Source of the DNA: Pseudomonas sp. PSB18
GTDB lineage: Bacteria > Pseudomonadota > Gammaproteobacteria > Pseudomonadales > Pseudomonadaceae
Length of the DNA stretch: 64,000 bases
Direction: 5' to 3'
NCBI RefSeq assembly: GCF_014596565.1
Contig: NZ_NOIN01000001.1
Location: 372,001-436,000 of the forward strand
In this document: in pieces, positions 47,407 to 58,372 of the stretch
Layout: each line of letters starts with the position of its first letter
Position numbering within the stretch: position 1 is the stretch's first letter
The notes under the pieces: model-generated
What the model was told of the DNA's origin: nothing
Seen by the model: the letters and a program-made list of their open reading frames with translations, nothing else
Database searches by the model: none
Translations under genes and position numbers: made by a program

Positions 47407-47576
47407 TGAACATCCTGAGGAAAACGGTCCGGGGGCGTATTGTGCAACAGAACGCCCCCGGCAGCGTGGGTATTCGTGTCTCAAAGGGGTTACAAGTCTA
47501 CTGGGGGTTGTTTGCGGGAAAAAGGCGTAAATCCAGTAGGCCGATGAACATCCTGTCATTTAGCAATAAGCGGATA

Positions 47577-47610
47577 CAAAAAGACCCCGGCTTTTCGGCC
47601 GGGGTCTTTT
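47577..47610. terminator. bidirectional terminator between the lipoprotein side and ppiD
   Basis: AAGACCCCGGC and GCCGGGGTCTT form an 11-base stem with A/T runs on both sides; it ends ppiD on the minus strand. The gap 47407-47630 has no gene. Confidence 0.88.
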
Positions 47611-47630
47611 CTTGGCAAGCCATCAGAACA

Positions 47631-49502
47631 TCAGAAACGCTTGATGTCCGCCTCGCTTTCCAGCTGCTTGCGATAAGCCGCAAAGTCCTGCTGGCCAACA
47701 CGGGACGCGAGATAGCGGCGATATTCGGCCTTCTCCGCGTCGGTCGGTGCCGCGGCTTCATTCACGCCACGCAGTTGCACCAGCACCAGGTTGCCGTCGG
47801 GCAAAGTCACGCTGGTAAACGTCGGCTTGTCCTTGGACTCCGGTTTTGGCATGCGGAACAACGCCTGAAGTACCGTAGGTTCGATGCCTTCCTGGCTGCG
47901 AGTTGCCGCCTCGACGACCTTCCAGTTTTGGCCGTCGACAGCCTTGGCCGGCGGCGTTTTTCCTTCCCGCAGGCTGGCGATCAGCTCATCGGCCCGGGTC
48001 TTGGCGGCCTCGCTGGCGTGTTCCTTGGCTAATTGGGTACGGATGGCTACTTCCACGCTTTCCAGCGGCAGTTGCTCTGGCTTGCGATGCTCCTTGGCAC
48101 GCAACACCACGACAGTTTCCGGATCCAGCTCGATGGCGGTGCTGTTGGCACCCTCATCCAGCACTTCCGGGCTGAACGCGGCCGTGACGACAGCGCGGTT
48201 GGCCGCGATCCCGTCCCCGCCTTCGCGACCGAACGGCGCCGACGTGTGGACGGTCAGTTTCAGGTCCTGGGCCGGCTGCGCCAGATCGGACGCTTCGAAC
48301 GAAGCATCTTCCAGTTGCTTGGTCGCCTCGACGAAACGCTGCTCCACCTGCTGGGCTTTCAGCTCGCGGGTCAACTTGTCCTTGAGGCTGGCGAAGGTGG
48401 GCACTTCAGGCGCTTCGACACCCAGCAGCTTGATCAGGTGCAAACCGAAATCGGTGCGCACCGGTGCCGAAACCTGATCCTTGTTCAGCGCGTACAGCGC
48501 CTTTTCGAACGCTGGATCGTAGACACCGGGACCGGCATAGCCGAGGTCACCGCCATTGTTGGCCGAACCCGGATCCTGGGAGAACTCCTTCGCCAGGGCT
48601 TCAAACGATTCGCCTTTGGCCAGGCGAGCCTGGATTTCCTCGATCTTCGCCTTGGCCTGGGCTTCGGTGACCTTGTCGTTCACTTCGATCAGGATATGGG
48701 CCGCCCGACGCTGTTCGGACAGGTTGGCGATCTCTTTCTGATACGCCGCTTGCAGGTCTTCATCCTTGACGCTGACCTGATCGAAGAAAGCGGCTTTCTT
48801 CAATTCCAGGTAGTCAATCACCACCTGATCGGGGCTCATGAATTCCTTGGCGTGCTTGTCGTAGTAGGCCTTGACCTCCTCATCGGTCAGCTTCACCGCC
48901 GACGGATCAGCCTTGAGGGTCAGGGTGGCGAAATCACGGGTCTGTTTTTCCAGACGGGCGAACGCCAGCACTTGGGCATCGGTCACGAAACCGCTTCCGG
49001 CGAGGCCAGCGCGCAATTGGCCGATCAGCATTTCCTGGGCCAGCATCTGGCGGAATTGCAGGCGGCTGTAACCCAGCTGGCGAATCACCTGGTCGAAGCG
49101 TTCCGGGCTGAACTTGCCATCCACCTGGAACTCAGGCGTTTGCAGGATCACCTGGTCCAACGCGGCTTCGGAAAAGGCGAACTTTGCATCATGCGCGCCT
49201 TGCAGCAGCAACTTGCGATCGATCAGGCCCTTGAGCGCCGAATCGCGGAGCATCTTTTCATCCAGCAGGGAAGCGTCGAAGTCCTTGCCCAGCTGTTGCA
49301 TCAGCTGGCGACGTTGCATGTCGACCGCCTGACTCAGCTCGTTCTGGCTGATGTTCTCGCCGTTGACCTTGGCCGCGTCATTACTGTGGGTGGTGGCTTT
49401 GAAAATGGCATCGAAACCGGTCAGCGCCATCAATGCGACGATGACCCCGATGATGGTCTTGGCAATCCAGCCTTGTGAATTGTCCCTGATATTCTGCAGC
49501 AT
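47631..49502 (-). CDS. ppiD: periplasmic folding chaperone/peptidyl-prolyl isomerase PpiD
   Basis: A 623-residue protein anchored by an N-terminal membrane helix (residues about 12-30, WIAKTIIGVIVALMALTGF). SurA-like N-domain follows, then a parvulin PPIase domain at about 265-360 (RAAHILIEVNDKVTEAQAKA, GDLGYAGPGVYDPAFEKALY) and a C-terminal domain. It assists folding of outer-membrane and periplasmic proteins at the Sec translocon. Position upstream of hupB-lon matches the gene order of other pseudomonads. Confidence 0.94.
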   Translation of the reverse strand: MLQNIRDNSQGWIAKTIIGVIVALMALTGFDAIFKATTHSNDAAKVNGENISQNELSQAVDMQRRQLMQQLGKDFDASLLDEKMLRDSALKGLIDRKLLLQGAHDAKFAFSEAALDQVILQTPEFQVDGKFSPERFDQVIRQLGYSRLQFRQMLAQEMLIGQLRAGLAGSGFVTDAQVLAFARLEKQTRDFATLTLKADPSAVKLTDEEVKAYYDKHAKEFMSPDQVVIDYLELKKAAFFDQVSVKDEDLQAAYQKEIANLSEQRRAAHILIEVNDKVTEAQAKAKIEEIQARLAKGESFEALAKEFSQDPGSANNGGDLGYAGPGVYDPAFEKALYALNKDQVSAPVRTDFGLHLIKLLGVEAPEVPTFASLKDKLTRELKAQQVEQRFVEATKQLEDASFEASDLAQPAQDLKLTVHTSAPFGREGGDGIAANRAVVTAAFSPEVLDEGANSTAIELDPETVVVLRAKEHRKPEQLPLESVEVAIRTQLAKEHASEAAKTRADELIASLREGKTPPAKAVDGQNWKVVEAATRSQEGIEPTVLQALFRMPKPESKDKPTFTSVTLPDGNLVLVQLRGVNEAAAPTDAEKAEYRRYLASRVGQQDFAAYRKQLESEADIKRF

Positions 49503-49571
49503 GCGTCCCCCAGAAACGGTTGAACTTCAAAATTAGGCAACCGTGGAGCGTGGGTAGAATCCGGATAGAAG

Positions 49572-49597
49572 AAAGGCGCATCCGAGGATGCGCCTTC
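49572..49597 (-). terminator. terminator downstream of the tRNA-Asp-like sequence
   Basis: AGGCGCATC and GATGCGCCT form a hairpin with a CGAG loop; on the minus strand it is followed by TTCTTC. Confidence 0.78.
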
Positions 49598-49604
49598 TCG
49601 TAAC

Positions 49605-49678
49605 TGGCGGAGCGGACCGGGCTCGAACCCGCGAGCCCTGGTACGACAGACCGGTTGAACCGATCCCACTACCGCTCC
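49605..49678 (-). pseudogene. degenerate tRNA-Asp (GTC)
   Basis: On the minus strand, acceptor arms GGAGCGG and CCGCTCC with discriminator G and encoded CCA match Pseudomonas tRNA-Asp, as does the T-loop GGGTTCGAGCC. The anticodon loop CTGTCGT carries GTC. The anticodon stem has a C-A mismatch, the T stem has a G-G mismatch and the D arm is short and altered (GTGGGATCGGTTCAA), with no TCAGTCGGTTAGA. It is likely a decayed tRNA gene or tRNA-like RNA; a terminator follows it. Confidence 0.7.
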
Positions 49679-49724
49679 GCTGCCAAGCCAGGCATGACCC
49701 CGACCCGGATAAACTCAATGAAAC

Positions 49725-49997
49725 TTAGTTAACGGCGTCTTTCAGTGCTTTACCAGCCTTGAAGCCTGGCTTCTTGGCAGCAGCGATCTGCAGTGCCTGG
49801 CCAGTTTGCGGGTTACGGCCGGTGCGAGCTGGACGATCGGTAACGGCGAAGGTACCGAAACCAACCAGGACAACGGAGTCGCCAGCCTTGAGAGCGCCAG
49901 TGATGGATTCGATTACAGCGTCCAGCGCGCGGCCAGCAGCAGCTTTCGGGATATCAGCGGATGCAGCGATAGCATCAATCAGTTCCGACTTGTTCAC
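49725..49997 (-). CDS. hupB: DNA-binding protein HU-beta
   Basis: A 90-residue nucleoid protein with the HU fold: [40 protein letters not shown] (arm) and C-terminal [13 protein letters not shown]. It bends and compacts DNA as dimer with HU-alpha. It lies between ppiD and lon as in other gammaproteobacteria. The 149-base gap 49998-50146 upstream holds its promoter. Confidence 0.97.
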   Translation of the reverse strand: MNKSELIDAIAASADIPKAAAGRALDAVIESITGALKAGDSVVLVGFGTFAVTDRPARTGRNPQTGQALQIAAAKKPGFKAGKALKDAVN

Positions 49998-50146
49998 TCT
50001 AAGTCCCCTTATATCTATTTGAGATGATTCTAAGTTTTTTTGGTGAAAGCAAAAACGAGTGCTGGATGGCCTACAGACACTTAAGAGCCGCTTTATAACA
50101 AGGGCTCTAAAAAACTGTCAAGGAAGCCCCCCAGGCAAAATGCGTA

Positions 50147-52543
50147 TTAATGCGTGCTAATTCTTTCCTTAGAGTCAGACTCGCGCTTCTCATCTTTCGC
50201 GACAATCTCCGGAGCCACATCCGGCAAGGGCTCCGGCGCGTATTGCAGCGCAATTTGCAGGACCTCGTCAATCCATTTAACCGGTTTGATCTGAAGATCC
50301 TGCTTGATATTGTCAGGAATTTCTTTCAGATCACGCACATTCTCCTCCGGAATGATCACGATCTTGATCCCGCCACGGTGTGCCGCCAGCAGTTTTTCCT
50401 TCAGCCCACCGATCGCCAGTACCTGCCCTCGCAGGGTGATTTCACCGGTCATGGCAACATCGGCGCGTACCGGAATGCCGGTCAATGCCGACACCAGGGC
50501 CGTGCACATGCCTACGCCCGCGCTGGGGCCGTCTTTGGGCGTAGCCCCTTCAGGCATGTGGATATGCGTGTCGCGCTTCTCATGGAAGTCCAGGGGGATG
50601 CCCAGGCTCCGGGCACGGCTGCGAACGACCGTCTGCGCCGCGGTGATCGACTCGACCATCACATCGCCCAGGGAACCGGTCTTGATCAATTGCCCTTTGC
50701 CCGGTACGACAGCGGCCTCGATGGTCAGCAACTCGCCACCCACCTGAGTCCATGCCAGGCCAGTCACCTGACCGATCTGATCCTGTTGCTCGGCCAGGCC
50801 GTAGCGGAATTTGCGCACGCCCAGGAAGTGCTCCAGCAGGTCGGAAGTGACCTTGACCGCAAAGCGTTTTTCCAGCGCATGTTCCTTGACCGCCTTGCGG
50901 CAGACCTTGGCAATCTGGCGCTCCAGGCCCCGTACACCGGCTTCGCGGGTGTAGTAACGGATGATGTCGCGAATCGCGTCCTCATCGAATTCCAGCTCGC
51001 CTTTTTTCAGGCCGTTGGCCTGGATCTGCTTCGGCGAAAGGTATTTGACAGCGATGTTGATCTTCTCGTCCTCGGTGTAGCCCGGCAGACGAATCACTTC
51101 CATACGGTCCAGCAATGCCGGCGGAATGTTCATGGAGTTGGAGGTGCACAGGAACATCACGTCCGACAAGTCGTAGTCGACTTCCAGATAATGGTCGTTG
51201 AAGTTGTGGTTCTGCTCCGGATCGAGCACTTCGAGCAACGCGGAAGCGGGATCGCCACGCATATCGCTGCCCATCTTGTCGATTTCGTCCAGAAGGAACA
51301 GCGGATTGCGCACGCCGACCTTTGTCATCTTTTGAATCAATCTTCCTGGCATCGAACCGATGTAAGTACGGCGATGACCACGGATTTCCGCTTCGTCACG
51401 CACGCCGCCGAGGGCCATTCGCACGAACTTGCGATTGGTCGCATGAGCAATCGACTCGGCAAGGGAAGTTTTACCGACCCCGGGAGGACCGACCAGGCAC
51501 AGCACCGGACCACGGATTTTCTTCACGCGCTTTTGCACGGCGAGGTATTCGAGGATGCGTTCCTTGACCTCTTCCAGGCCGTAATGGTCGGCGTCGAGGA
51601 TGTCCTCGGCCCGGGCCAGGTCCAGACGCACCTTGCTCTGGGCTTTCCAAGGTACCTGCACCAGCCAGTCGATGTAGGAGCGCACCACGGTGGCTTCAGC
51701 GGACATCGGTGACATCTGCTTGAGCTTGTTCAGCTCGGCCTGAGCCTTGGCGAGGGCATCCTTCGGCAAACCTGCGGCATCGATGCGCTTTTTCAGCTCC
51801 TCGATTTCGTTATGGCCTTCGTCGCCGTCACCCAACTCTTTCTGAATGGCCTTCATCTGCTCATTCAGGTAGTACTCGCGCTGGCTGCGCTCCATTTGTT
51901 TCTTGACGCGACCACGAATGCGTTTCTCAACCTGCAGCAGATCGATCTCGCCATCGAGCAATGCCAGCACGTGTTCGACACGGGCGGACAAATCGATGAT
52001 CTCGAGGATTTCCTGTTTCTGTTCGATCTTGAGCGCCATGTGGGCGGCCATCGTATCGACCAGCCGGCCTGGCTCATCGATGCTGTTCAGCGACGAGAGA
52101 ACCTCAGCCGGCACTTTCTTGCCCAACTGTACGTACTGCTCGAATTGGGACAACAGGCTGCGGACGAACACCTCCGACTCACGCTCGGGTACATCGGCTT
52201 CGTCGATCAGTGACACTTCAGCGCGGCAATGGCCGTTCACTTCGCTGAAACGCTCGACCGCCCCGCGCTGCTCACCTTCGACCAGGACCTTGACGGTGCC
52301 GTCGGGCAGCTTGAGCAATTGCAGGACCGTTGCAATGGTACCTACGCGATAAAGCGCGTCTTCACCGGGATCATCATCAGCAGGATTTCTCTGAGCCACC
52401 AGCAGAATCTGCTTGTCACCCGTCATCGCGGCCTCGAGGGCTTCGATGGACTTTTCGCGCCCCACGAACAGCGGGATAACCATGTGCGGATATACCACGA
52501 CATCGCGCAATGGCAAGAGAGGCAATTCGATGGTTGTCTTCAT
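50147..52543 (-). CDS. lon: ATP-dependent protease La
   Basis: A 798-residue cytoplasmic AAA+ serine protease. N-terminal substrate-binding domain ([20 protein letters not shown]), coiled region, Walker [16 protein letters not shown], Walker [13 protein letters not shown], and a C-terminal protease domain with the catalytic Ser of [10 protein letters not shown] and Lys of [14 protein letters not shown]. It degrades misfolded and regulatory proteins, including antitoxins and sigma regulators. Convergent or parallel neighbours are hupB downstream and clpX upstream. Confidence 0.97.
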   Translation of the reverse strand: MKTTIELPLLPLRDVVVYPHMVIPLFVGREKSIEALEAAMTGDKQILLVAQRNPADDDPGEDALYRVGTIATVLQLLKLPDGTVKVLVEGEQRGAVERFSEVNGHCRAEVSLIDEADVPERESEVFVRSLLSQFEQYVQLGKKVPAEVLSSLNSIDEPGRLVDTMAAHMALKIEQKQEILEIIDLSARVEHVLALLDGEIDLLQVEKRIRGRVKKQMERSQREYYLNEQMKAIQKELGDGDEGHNEIEELKKRIDAAGLPKDALAKAQAELNKLKQMSPMSAEATVVRSYIDWLVQVPWKAQSKVRLDLARAEDILDADHYGLEEVKERILEYLAVQKRVKKIRGPVLCLVGPPGVGKTSLAESIAHATNRKFVRMALGGVRDEAEIRGHRRTYIGSMPGRLIQKMTKVGVRNPLFLLDEIDKMGSDMRGDPASALLEVLDPEQNHNFNDHYLEVDYDLSDVMFLCTSNSMNIPPALLDRMEVIRLPGYTEDEKINIAVKYLSPKQIQANGLKKGELEFDEDAIRDIIRYYTREAGVRGLERQIAKVCRKAVKEHALEKRFAVKVTSDLLEHFLGVRKFRYGLAEQQDQIGQVTGLAWTQVGGELLTIEAAVVPGKGQLIKTGSLGDVMVESITAAQTVVRSRARSLGIPLDFHEKRDTHIHMPEGATPKDGPSAGVGMCTALVSALTGIPVRADVAMTGEITLRGQVLAIGGLKEKLLAAHRGGIKIVIIPEENVRDLKEIPDNIKQDLQIKPVKWIDEVLQIALQYAPEPLPDVAPEIVAKDEKRESDSKERISTH

Positions 52544-52681
52544 GATTTCGCCTCAACGGCGGCCACAAGGCCGGAAACAGATGGAAGTAAGCTTGAAACC
52601 AAGATGGGGGCAGCCTTGAAAAAAAACAAGCGCTAAGGCAAATGCCAGACGGTTAGAAAGAAATAAAGTTATGCACAACTC

Positions 52682-52715
52682 TGTGTGGCGAGGGGATAAA
52701 TCCCCTCGCCACACA
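52682..52715. repeat. GGCGAGGGGAT palindrome, copy 4
   Basis: TGTGTGGCGAGGGGATAAAT and its inverse form a hairpin upstream of lon, next to the clpX terminator. Confidence 0.85.
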
Positions 52716-52718
52716 AAA

Positions 52719-52741
52719 GCAAAGGGGCCCGAAGGCCCCTC
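52719..52741 (-). terminator. clpX terminator
   Basis: AGGGGCC and GGCCCCT arms with a CGAA loop; on the minus strand followed by a T-rich run broken by GC. It lies between the repeat and clpX stop. Confidence 0.7.
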
Positions 52742-52763
52742 CTTTGTTCCAGCAGCAGGACGC

Positions 52764-54047
52764 TCAAGCGTCCGGTGCGGCCTTGGCAGCCGGCTCACTG
52801 TTTTCGTAGATATACAGTGGCTTGGACTTGCCTTCTATGACACTTTCGTCGATCACGACTTTACTCACCTCAGACTGCGAGGGGATCTCGTACATCGTGT
52901 CGAGCAATACGCCTTCGAGAATCGAGCGCAACCCACGGGCACCGGTCTTACGCTCCAGGGCTCGCTTGGCCACCGACTTCAGCGCGTCGGAACGGAACTC
53001 CAGGTCTACACCTTCCATTTCGAACAGCTTGGCATACTGCTTGGTCAGGGCGTTCTTCGGCTCGGTCAGAATCTGCATCAACGCGGCTTCATCCAGCTCG
53101 TCCAGCGTCGCCAGAACCGGCAGACGACCGACGAACTCCGGGATCAGACCAAACTTGACCAGATCGTCAGGCTCGACTTCACGCAGGGACTCACCGACCT
53201 TCTTGCCCTCTTCCTTGCTCCGCACTTCGGCATTGAAACCGATGCCGCCGCGCGTGGAGCGGTTCTGAATGACCTTCTCCAGACCGGAGAACGCACCACC
53301 GCAGATGAACAGGATGTTGCGGGTGTCGACCTGCAGGAACTCCTGCTGCGGATGCTTGCGACCACCCTGGGGCGGAACGGAAGCGACCGTGCCTTCGATC
53401 AACTTGAGCAAGGCCTGCTGCACGCCCTCGCCGGATACATCCCGGGTGATGGACGGGTTGTCGGACTTGCGGGAAATCTTGTCGATTTCATCGATGTAGA
53501 CAATGCCCATCTGGGCCTTTTCGACATCGTAGTCGCACTTCTGCAACAACTTCTGAATAATGTTCTCGACATCTTCCCCCACGTAACCCGCCTCGGTGAG
53601 GGTGGTTGCGTCGGCGATGGTGAACGGAACGTTCAGCAAACGGGCCAGGGTTTCGGCAAGCAGGGTCTTACCCGAGCCTGTCGGGCCGATCAGCAGGATG
53701 TTGCTCTTGCCGAGTTCGACGTCGTCATTCTTTTTGTCACGCTGGTTGAGGCGCTTGTAGTGGTTGTAAACCGCTACGGCCAATACCTTTTTCGCACGCT
53801 CCTGACCAATTACATACTGGTCAAGGATGCCGCTGATTTCTTTAGGCGAAGGCAACTTATGCGCGCTGCTTTCGGCCTGGGCTTCCTGCACCTCCTCGCG
53901 GATGATGTCATTGCACAGGTCGACGCACTCGTCGCAAATGAAGACCGAGGGTCCGGCAATCAATTTGCGTACTTCATGTTGGCTTTTGCCACAGAAAGAG
54001 CAATAAAGCAGTTTGCCGTTGTCCTCGCCGTTGCGGGTGTCAGTCAT
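52764..54047 (-). CDS. clpX: ClpXP protease unfoldase subunit ClpX
   Basis: ATG 54047 gives 427 residues (the longer frame upstream is not real). N-terminal zinc-binding domain [15 protein letters not shown] and [13 protein letters not shown]+ Walker [16 protein letters not shown], Walker [14 protein letters not shown] and the IGF-type loop region near [18 protein letters not shown]. It unfolds tagged substrates and passes them to ClpP. It follows clpP on the same strand with a 107-base gap. Confidence 0.97.
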   Translation of the reverse strand: MTDTRNGEDNGKLLYCSFCGKSQHEVRKLIAGPSVFICDECVDLCNDIIREEVQEAQAESSAHKLPSPKEISGILDQYVIGQERAKKVLAVAVYNHYKRLNQRDKKNDDVELGKSNILLIGPTGSGKTLLAETLARLLNVPFTIADATTLTEAGYVGEDVENIIQKLLQKCDYDVEKAQMGIVYIDEIDKISRKSDNPSITRDVSGEGVQQALLKLIEGTVASVPPQGGRKHPQQEFLQVDTRNILFICGGAFSGLEKVIQNRSTRGGIGFNAEVRSKEEGKKVGESLREVEPDDLVKFGLIPEFVGRLPVLATLDELDEAALMQILTEPKNALTKQYAKLFEMEGVDLEFRSDALKSVAKRALERKTGARGLRSILEGVLLDTMYEIPSQSEVSKVVIDESVIEGKSKPLYIYENSEPAAKAAPDA

Positions 54048-54154
54048 TCGATCGATCCAAATCCGATAGGCTTGCAACACAAGATGAAGGCAATTGCGGG
54101 CTTTTTCAAGCCCGCAGGCGGCCGGTCATCCCAACCACCTGCATTTTGAGTGGC

Positions 54155-54796
54155 TCAGGCAGGCATTTGACGCTTGTTGATCACAGAGTCGATCAGGCCA
54201 TATTCGGCTGCACGCTCGGCGCTCATAAAGTTGTCACGCTCGGTGTCTCGCTCAATGGTTTCGAGGCTTTGACCGGTGTGATGAGCCAACAGCGAGTTCA
54301 AACGCGAACGAATGTGGAGGATTTCCTTGGCATGGATGTCGATGTCCGACGCCTGGCCCTGGAAGCCGCCCAATGGCTGGTGAATCATCATCCGCGAGTT
54401 AGGCAGGCAATGACGCTTGCCCGCTGCGCCGCCGGCGAGCAGGAAAGCGCCCATGCTGCAGGCCTGGCCGATGCAGATGGTGGAAACGTCTGGCTTGATG
54501 AACTGCATGGTGTCGTAGATCGACATGCCTGCAGTCACCGAACCGCCGGGTGAGTTGATATAAAGATGGATATCCTTGTCCGGGTTTTCCGCTTCAAGGA
54601 ACAGCAGTTGCGCCGCAACCAGGTTGGCCATGTAGTCTTCAACGGGTCCGATCAGGAAGATGACGCGTTCCTTGAGCAGACGCGAGTAGATGTCATAGGC
54701 ACGTTCGCCACGGGCGGACTGCTCGATAACCATCGGGACCAGGCCGCCTGCGGCCTGGATGTCAGAGCTCTGCTGATAAAAAGAATTGCGGGACAT
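54155..54796 (-). CDS. clpP: ATP-dependent Clp protease proteolytic subunit
   Basis: A 213-residue serine peptidase. The catalytic Ser is in [18 protein letters not shown] and the His in [15 protein letters not shown]; the Asp follows in DTERDNFM. It forms the tetradecameric barrel of ClpXP and ClpAP. It lies between clpX and tig, as in most gammaproteobacteria. Confidence 0.97.
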   Translation of the reverse strand: MSRNSFYQQSSDIQAAGGLVPMVIEQSARGERAYDIYSRLLKERVIFLIGPVEDYMANLVAAQLLFLEAENPDKDIHLYINSPGGSVTAGMSIYDTMQFIKPDVSTICIGQACSMGAFLLAGGAAGKRHCLPNSRMMIHQPLGGFQGQASDIDIHAKEILHIRSRLNSLLAHHTGQSLETIERDTERDNFMSAERAAEYGLIDSVINKRQMPA

Positions 54797-54835
54797 GTCT
54801 CGCAGTCACTCCCAAATAGTTATGTCTTGAATACG

Positions 54836-54863
54836 CATAAGCCAGCGCGAAGGCTGGCTTATG
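54836..54863 (-). terminator. hairpin between tig and clpP
   Basis: CATAAGCCAGC and GCTGGCTTATG make a perfect 11-base stem with a six-base loop, just after the tig stop. There is no T-run, so it may attenuate or stabilise rather than fully terminate. Confidence 0.6.
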
Positions 54864-54888
54864 GTGTGTATTTCTTACCGCAGAACAA

Positions 54889-56199
54889 TCAATCGGCTTG
54901 TGGAGCTTCCACCGGCTTGACCGCTTCTTCGTAAGAGACCGCTTTATCGGTCACGCTAGCTTTCTGCAGAACAGTATCCACAACTTGTTCTTCGAGCACA
55001 ACCGAACGGACTTCGTTCAGCTGCTGGTCATTCTTGTAGTACCAGGACACGACTTGCTCAGGTTCCTGGTAAGCCGAAGCCATTTCCTGGATCAGCTCGC
55101 GAACACGGGCTTCGTCAGGCTTGAGTTCGTATTGCTTGACCACTTCTGCAACGATCAGGCCCAGTACGACACGACGCTTGGCTTGCTCTTCGAACAGCTC
55201 GGCCGGCAGTTGATCAGGCTTGATGTTGCCACCGAACTGCTGAACAGCCTGCACGCGCAGACGGTTCACTTCGTTTTCCAGCAGCGCCTTCGGCACTTCG
55301 ATCGGGTTGGAAGCCAGCAGACCGTCCATGACCTGGTTCTTGACCTTGGACTTGATGGCCTGACGCAGCTCACGCTCCATGTTCTTGCGAACTTCGGCGC
55401 GGAAACCTTCCAGACCGGTTTCCTTGATACCGAACTGGGCGAAGAACTCTTCGTTCAGCTCAGGCAGCTTAGGCTCGGAAACACTGTTTACAGTCACGGT
55501 GAACTCGGCGGCTTTGCCAGCCAGGTCCAGGTTCTGGTAGTCCTCTGGGAAGGTCACGTTCAGAACGCGCTCTTCACCGGCTTTCGCGCCGACCAAGCCA
55601 TCTTCGAAGCCCGGGATCATGCGACCGGAGCCCAGTACCAGCTGGGTGGCCTTGGCGGAACCGCCAGCGAACACTTCACCGTCGACCTTGCCGACGAAAT
55701 CGATGTTCAGTTGATCTTCGTTCTGGGCAGCGCGATCGGCCACTTCGAAACGGGTGTTCTGCTTGCGCAGGATGTCCAGCATCTTGTCCAGGTCGGCATC
55801 CGACACGTCAGCGCTCAGGCGCTCGACGGCAATGGACTCGAAACCGGCAACGGTGAACTCGGGGAACACTTCGAAAGTGGCGACGAATTCCAGGTCCTTG
55901 CCTTTTTCCAGCACTTTAGGCTCGACGGATGGCGCGCCGGCAGGGTTCAGTTTCTGCTCGACCACGGCTTCGTAGAACGAAGACTGGATCACGTCGCCCA
56001 CGGCTTCCTGGCGCGCATCAGCTTCGTAACGCTGACGGATCACGCTCATTGGCACCTTGCCTGGACGGAAACCTGGGATTTTGGCCTTTTGGGCAGTCTG
56101 CTGCAGACGCTTGTTGACCTGAGTCTCGATGCGCTCAGCCGGCACGGTGATGCTCATGCGGCGCTCAAGAGCAGTAGTATTTTCAACAGAAACTTGCAT
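54889..56199 (-). CDS. tig: trigger factor
   Basis: ATG 56199 ([20 protein letters not shown]) gives the usual 436 residues. N-terminal ribosome-binding domain contains the signature [21 protein letters not shown] central FKBP-type isomerase domain ([20 protein letters not shown]) and a C-terminal helical domain with arms follow. It binds nascent chains at the ribosome exit. The region 56200-56634 upstream holds its promoter and the tRNA terminator but no gene. Confidence 0.97.
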   Translation of the reverse strand: MQVSVENTTALERRMSITVPAERIETQVNKRLQQTAQKAKIPGFRPGKVPMSVIRQRYEADARQEAVGDVIQSSFYEAVVEQKLNPAGAPSVEPKVLEKGKDLEFVATFEVFPEFTVAGFESIAVERLSADVSDADLDKMLDILRKQNTRFEVADRAAQNEDQLNIDFVGKVDGEVFAGGSAKATQLVLGSGRMIPGFEDGLVGAKAGEERVLNVTFPEDYQNLDLAGKAAEFTVTVNSVSEPKLPELNEEFFAQFGIKETGLEGFRAEVRKNMERELRQAIKSKVKNQVMDGLLASNPIEVPKALLENEVNRLRVQAVQQFGGNIKPDQLPAELFEEQAKRRVVLGLIVAEVVKQYELKPDEARVRELIQEMASAYQEPEQVVSWYYKNDQQLNEVRSVVLEEQVVDTVLQKASVTDKAVSYEEAVKPVEAPQAD

Positions 56200-56575
56200 G
56201 GATATTCCTCGTTGCACAGACGTTGGCCGGGCGTTTTCCGACCCCAGAATCAAGGGCATGCATTCTAGTAGGTCAAACTCAAGAAGTCACCCTACTGAAA
56301 ACGGCTGGAAAACAGGCGCCGGCATTAGAAGCGAGACAAACGGTCATGCCTCGCCCGGATTGCAAATACAACCGATCATCCCAGGGGCTCTGCGCCAACG
56401 CTTCTATATGCTTCTATATATAGAGGCGTGAACCTGCGCCTCCCCGGCACTCGACCTTCACCAGGAGACCGACGGGCATACCGCGCATCATCGCGAAACA
56501 TAATCGCAACAACCCATCGCCAAAACCTGCCGCGAAACAAGACAGGCAACAAACCACCTGAATGCCGAAAACAAA

Positions 56576-56608
56576 AACGGCGCAGCCCTCTTCAGGTACT
56601 GCGCCGTT
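56576..56608 (-). terminator. terminator of the tRNA cluster
   Basis: AACGGCGCAG and CTGCGCCGTT form a ten-base stem; on the minus strand the stem is followed by a TTTGTTTTC run. It lies 27 bases beyond the tRNA-Leu 3' end. Confidence 0.85.
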
Positions 56609-56634
56609 CTCTGCTATTCAAATAGCGACTTGTA

Positions 56635-56719
56635 TGGTGCGGACGGAGAGACTCGAACTCTCACACCTTGCGGCGCTGGAACCTAAATCCAGTGTGTCTA
56701 CCAATTCCACCACATCCGC
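56635..56719 (-). tRNA. tRNA-Leu (TAG)
   Basis: GCGGATG/CGTCCGC acceptor, long variable arm (GCGCCGCAAGGTGT) typical of Leu, anticodon stem CTGGA/TCCAG with loop TTTAGGT (anticodon TAG), T-loop GAGTTCGAGTCTC and encoded CCA. Confidence 0.95.
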
Positions 56720-56777
56720 GTATCAAGCTTTTAAAGCAAAGGCGCCAGATTGTTAGATCTGGCGCCTTTCTAGAATA

Positions 56778-56854
56778 TGGGGTGGACGATGGGGATCGAA
56801 CCCACGACAACGGGAGTCACAATCCCGTGCTCTACCAACTGAGCTACGCCCACC
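56778..56854 (-). tRNA. tRNA-His (GTG)
   Basis: GTGGGCG/CGTCCAC acceptor, encoded G-1 paired with C73, D arm GCTCAGTTGGTAGAGC, loop TTGTGAC (anticodon GTG), T arm GTGGGTTCGATCCC, encoded CCA. Confidence 0.95.
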
Positions 56855-56893
56855 ATATTGCCTTGTTGCGTTACTTGTGCCAAAGCTGCCTAA

Positions 56894-56970
56894 TGGCGCA
56901 CCCGGCAGGACTCGAACCTGCGACCATCCGCTTAGAAGGCGGATGCTCTATCCAGCTGAGCTACGGGCGC
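56894..56970 (-). tRNA. tRNA-Arg (TCT)
   Basis: GCGCCCG/CGGGTGC acceptor, D arm GCTCAGCTGGATAGAGC, loop CTTCTAA (anticodon TCT), T arm GCAGGTTCGAGTCCTGC, encoded CCA. First of the three in transcription order. The upstream gap 56971-57251 holds the tRNA and folD promoters and an AT-rich stretch. Confidence 0.95.
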
Positions 56971-57251
56971 CTTTTTAATCTGTATTCTTTGACGATTACA
57001 AACTAAGTGCTTTCAGTTTTGCTGAGTTGAAACAACCAACTCCGCTCCACCTTCTTAACCAGTGCTAGGCTGTGCCCGACAAGTGCGACGAATGTTATAG
57101 ACGGCCTGATAGGTCGTCAACTCTTTTTTAAAAAAAATTCATTTAATTAAAGGGGTTAGGGGAATTTGCAGACCAAGCGCCTTTGCCCTCACGCCTCGGC
57201 ATGCGAGAATGCGCTCTCTTTTTTTCCCCTCTCGATGGTTAACCACGCGCA

Positions 57252-58106
57252 ATGACTGCACAACTTATCGACGGCAAATCGATCGCCGCCAGCCTGCGCC
57301 AGCAGATCGCCCAACGCGTCACCGAGCGTCGCCAGCAAGGCTTGCGCACCCCGGGCCTCGCGGTGATCCTGGTCGGCAGCGATCCCGCCTCTCAGGTTTA
57401 TGTCTCGCACAAGCGTAAAGACTGTGAAGAGGTCGGCTTCCTTTCCCAGGCCTACGACCTGCCTTGCGAAACCACCCAGCAAGCGCTGACCGATCTGATC
57501 GATCGCCTGAACGATGACCCGAACATCGACGGCGTTCTGCTCCAGTTGCCTCTGCCTGAACACCTGGATGCCTCCAGACTGCTGGAGCGCATTCGCCCGG
57601 ATAAAGATGTCGACGGCTTCCATCCTTATAACGTCGGTCGCCTGGCCCAGCGTATCCCGCTGCTTCGCCCCTGCACGCCCAAAGGCATCATAACGCTGCT
57701 GGAAAGCACGGGCGTGGACCTTTATGGCCTCGATGCCGTTGTCGTGGGCGCGTCCAACATCGTTGGCCGGCCGATGGCCATGGAGCTGCTGCTGGCCGGC
57801 TGCACCGTGACCGTGACCCACCGCTTCACCAAGGACCTGGCCGGCCATGTCGGACGCGCCGACCTGGTGGTCGTGGCCGCCGGCAAACCAGGCCTGGTCA
57901 AGGGCGAGTGGATCAAGGAAGGCGCCATCGTCATCGACGTAGGCATCAATCGCCAGGACGACGGCAAGCTGGTGGGTGACGTGGTCTACGAGACCGCCCT
58001 GCCCCGCGCCGGCTGGATCACACCGGTGCCTGGCGGCGTGGGCCCGATGACGCGTGCCTGCCTGCTGGAAAACACGCTCTACGCGGCCGAGACGCTGCAT
58101 AGCTGA
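57252..58106 (+). CDS. folD: methylenetetrahydrofolate dehydrogenase/cyclohydrolase
   Basis: A 284-residue bifunctional enzyme of one-carbon metabolism. Catalytic Lys in [21 protein letters not shown] motif, [11 protein letters not shown] and the NADP loop [22 protein letters not shown]-terminal [18 protein letters not shown]. It interconverts methylene-, methenyl- and formyl-tetrahydrofolate. Its place next to the tRNA cluster and tig is conserved in pseudomonads. Confidence 0.97.
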   Translation: MTAQLIDGKSIAASLRQQIAQRVTERRQQGLRTPGLAVILVGSDPASQVYVSHKRKDCEEVGFLSQAYDLPCETTQQALTDLIDRLNDDPNIDGVLLQLPLPEHLDASRLLERIRPDKDVDGFHPYNVGRLAQRIPLLRPCTPKGIITLLESTGVDLYGLDAVVVGASNIVGRPMAMELLLAGCTVTVTHRFTKDLAGHVGRADLVVVAAGKPGLVKGEWIKEGAIVIDVGINRQDDGKLVGDVVYETALPRAGWITPVPGGVGPMTRACLLENTLYAAETLHS

Positions 58107-58130
58107 GTTCCCCCGGCCAAAGCAAAACCC

Positions 58131-58217
58131 TGTGGGAGCGAGCCTGCTCGCGAAGCGGTGTGTCAGTCAGCCATCAACTCGCTGACACGCCATCTTCGTG
58201 AGCAGACTCGCTCCCAC
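58131..58217. repeat. REPIN, copy 8
   Basis: TGTGGGAGCGAGCCTGCTCG faces an imperfect inverse (GAGCAGACTCGCTCCCACA). It lies between folD and pbpG. Confidence 0.85.
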
Positions 58218-58372
58218 ATTGGTTTGGTACCCTCTTTCATTAAACTTTATTTATTCTCGAGGCCCAGCGGTACAGGCATGTAGCGCTGTTGTCGCCCATA
58301 CTCATAAAATGCAGCGCTTTTTTTCAAAAGCCGTTGCTGAACGGCCTCTTCAATTCTATCGAGTCTATTCGC

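Noticed and set aside
48033..49478. Long plus-strand ORF opposite ppiD
   Set aside because: A shadow of the ppiD frame; no ribosome site or recognisable domains. The same reasoning removes the long antisense frames opposite tig, lon, clpX, the APC permease and fadH.
56428..56625. Plus-strand 65-residue ORF between tig and the tRNAs
   Set aside because: Arg-rich product, no ribosome site, and it runs into the tRNA terminator.
56635..56970. tRNA cluster as integration site for a genomic island
   Set aside because: No integrase, direct repeat of a tRNA 3' end or foreign gene block is adjacent; flanks are core genes.
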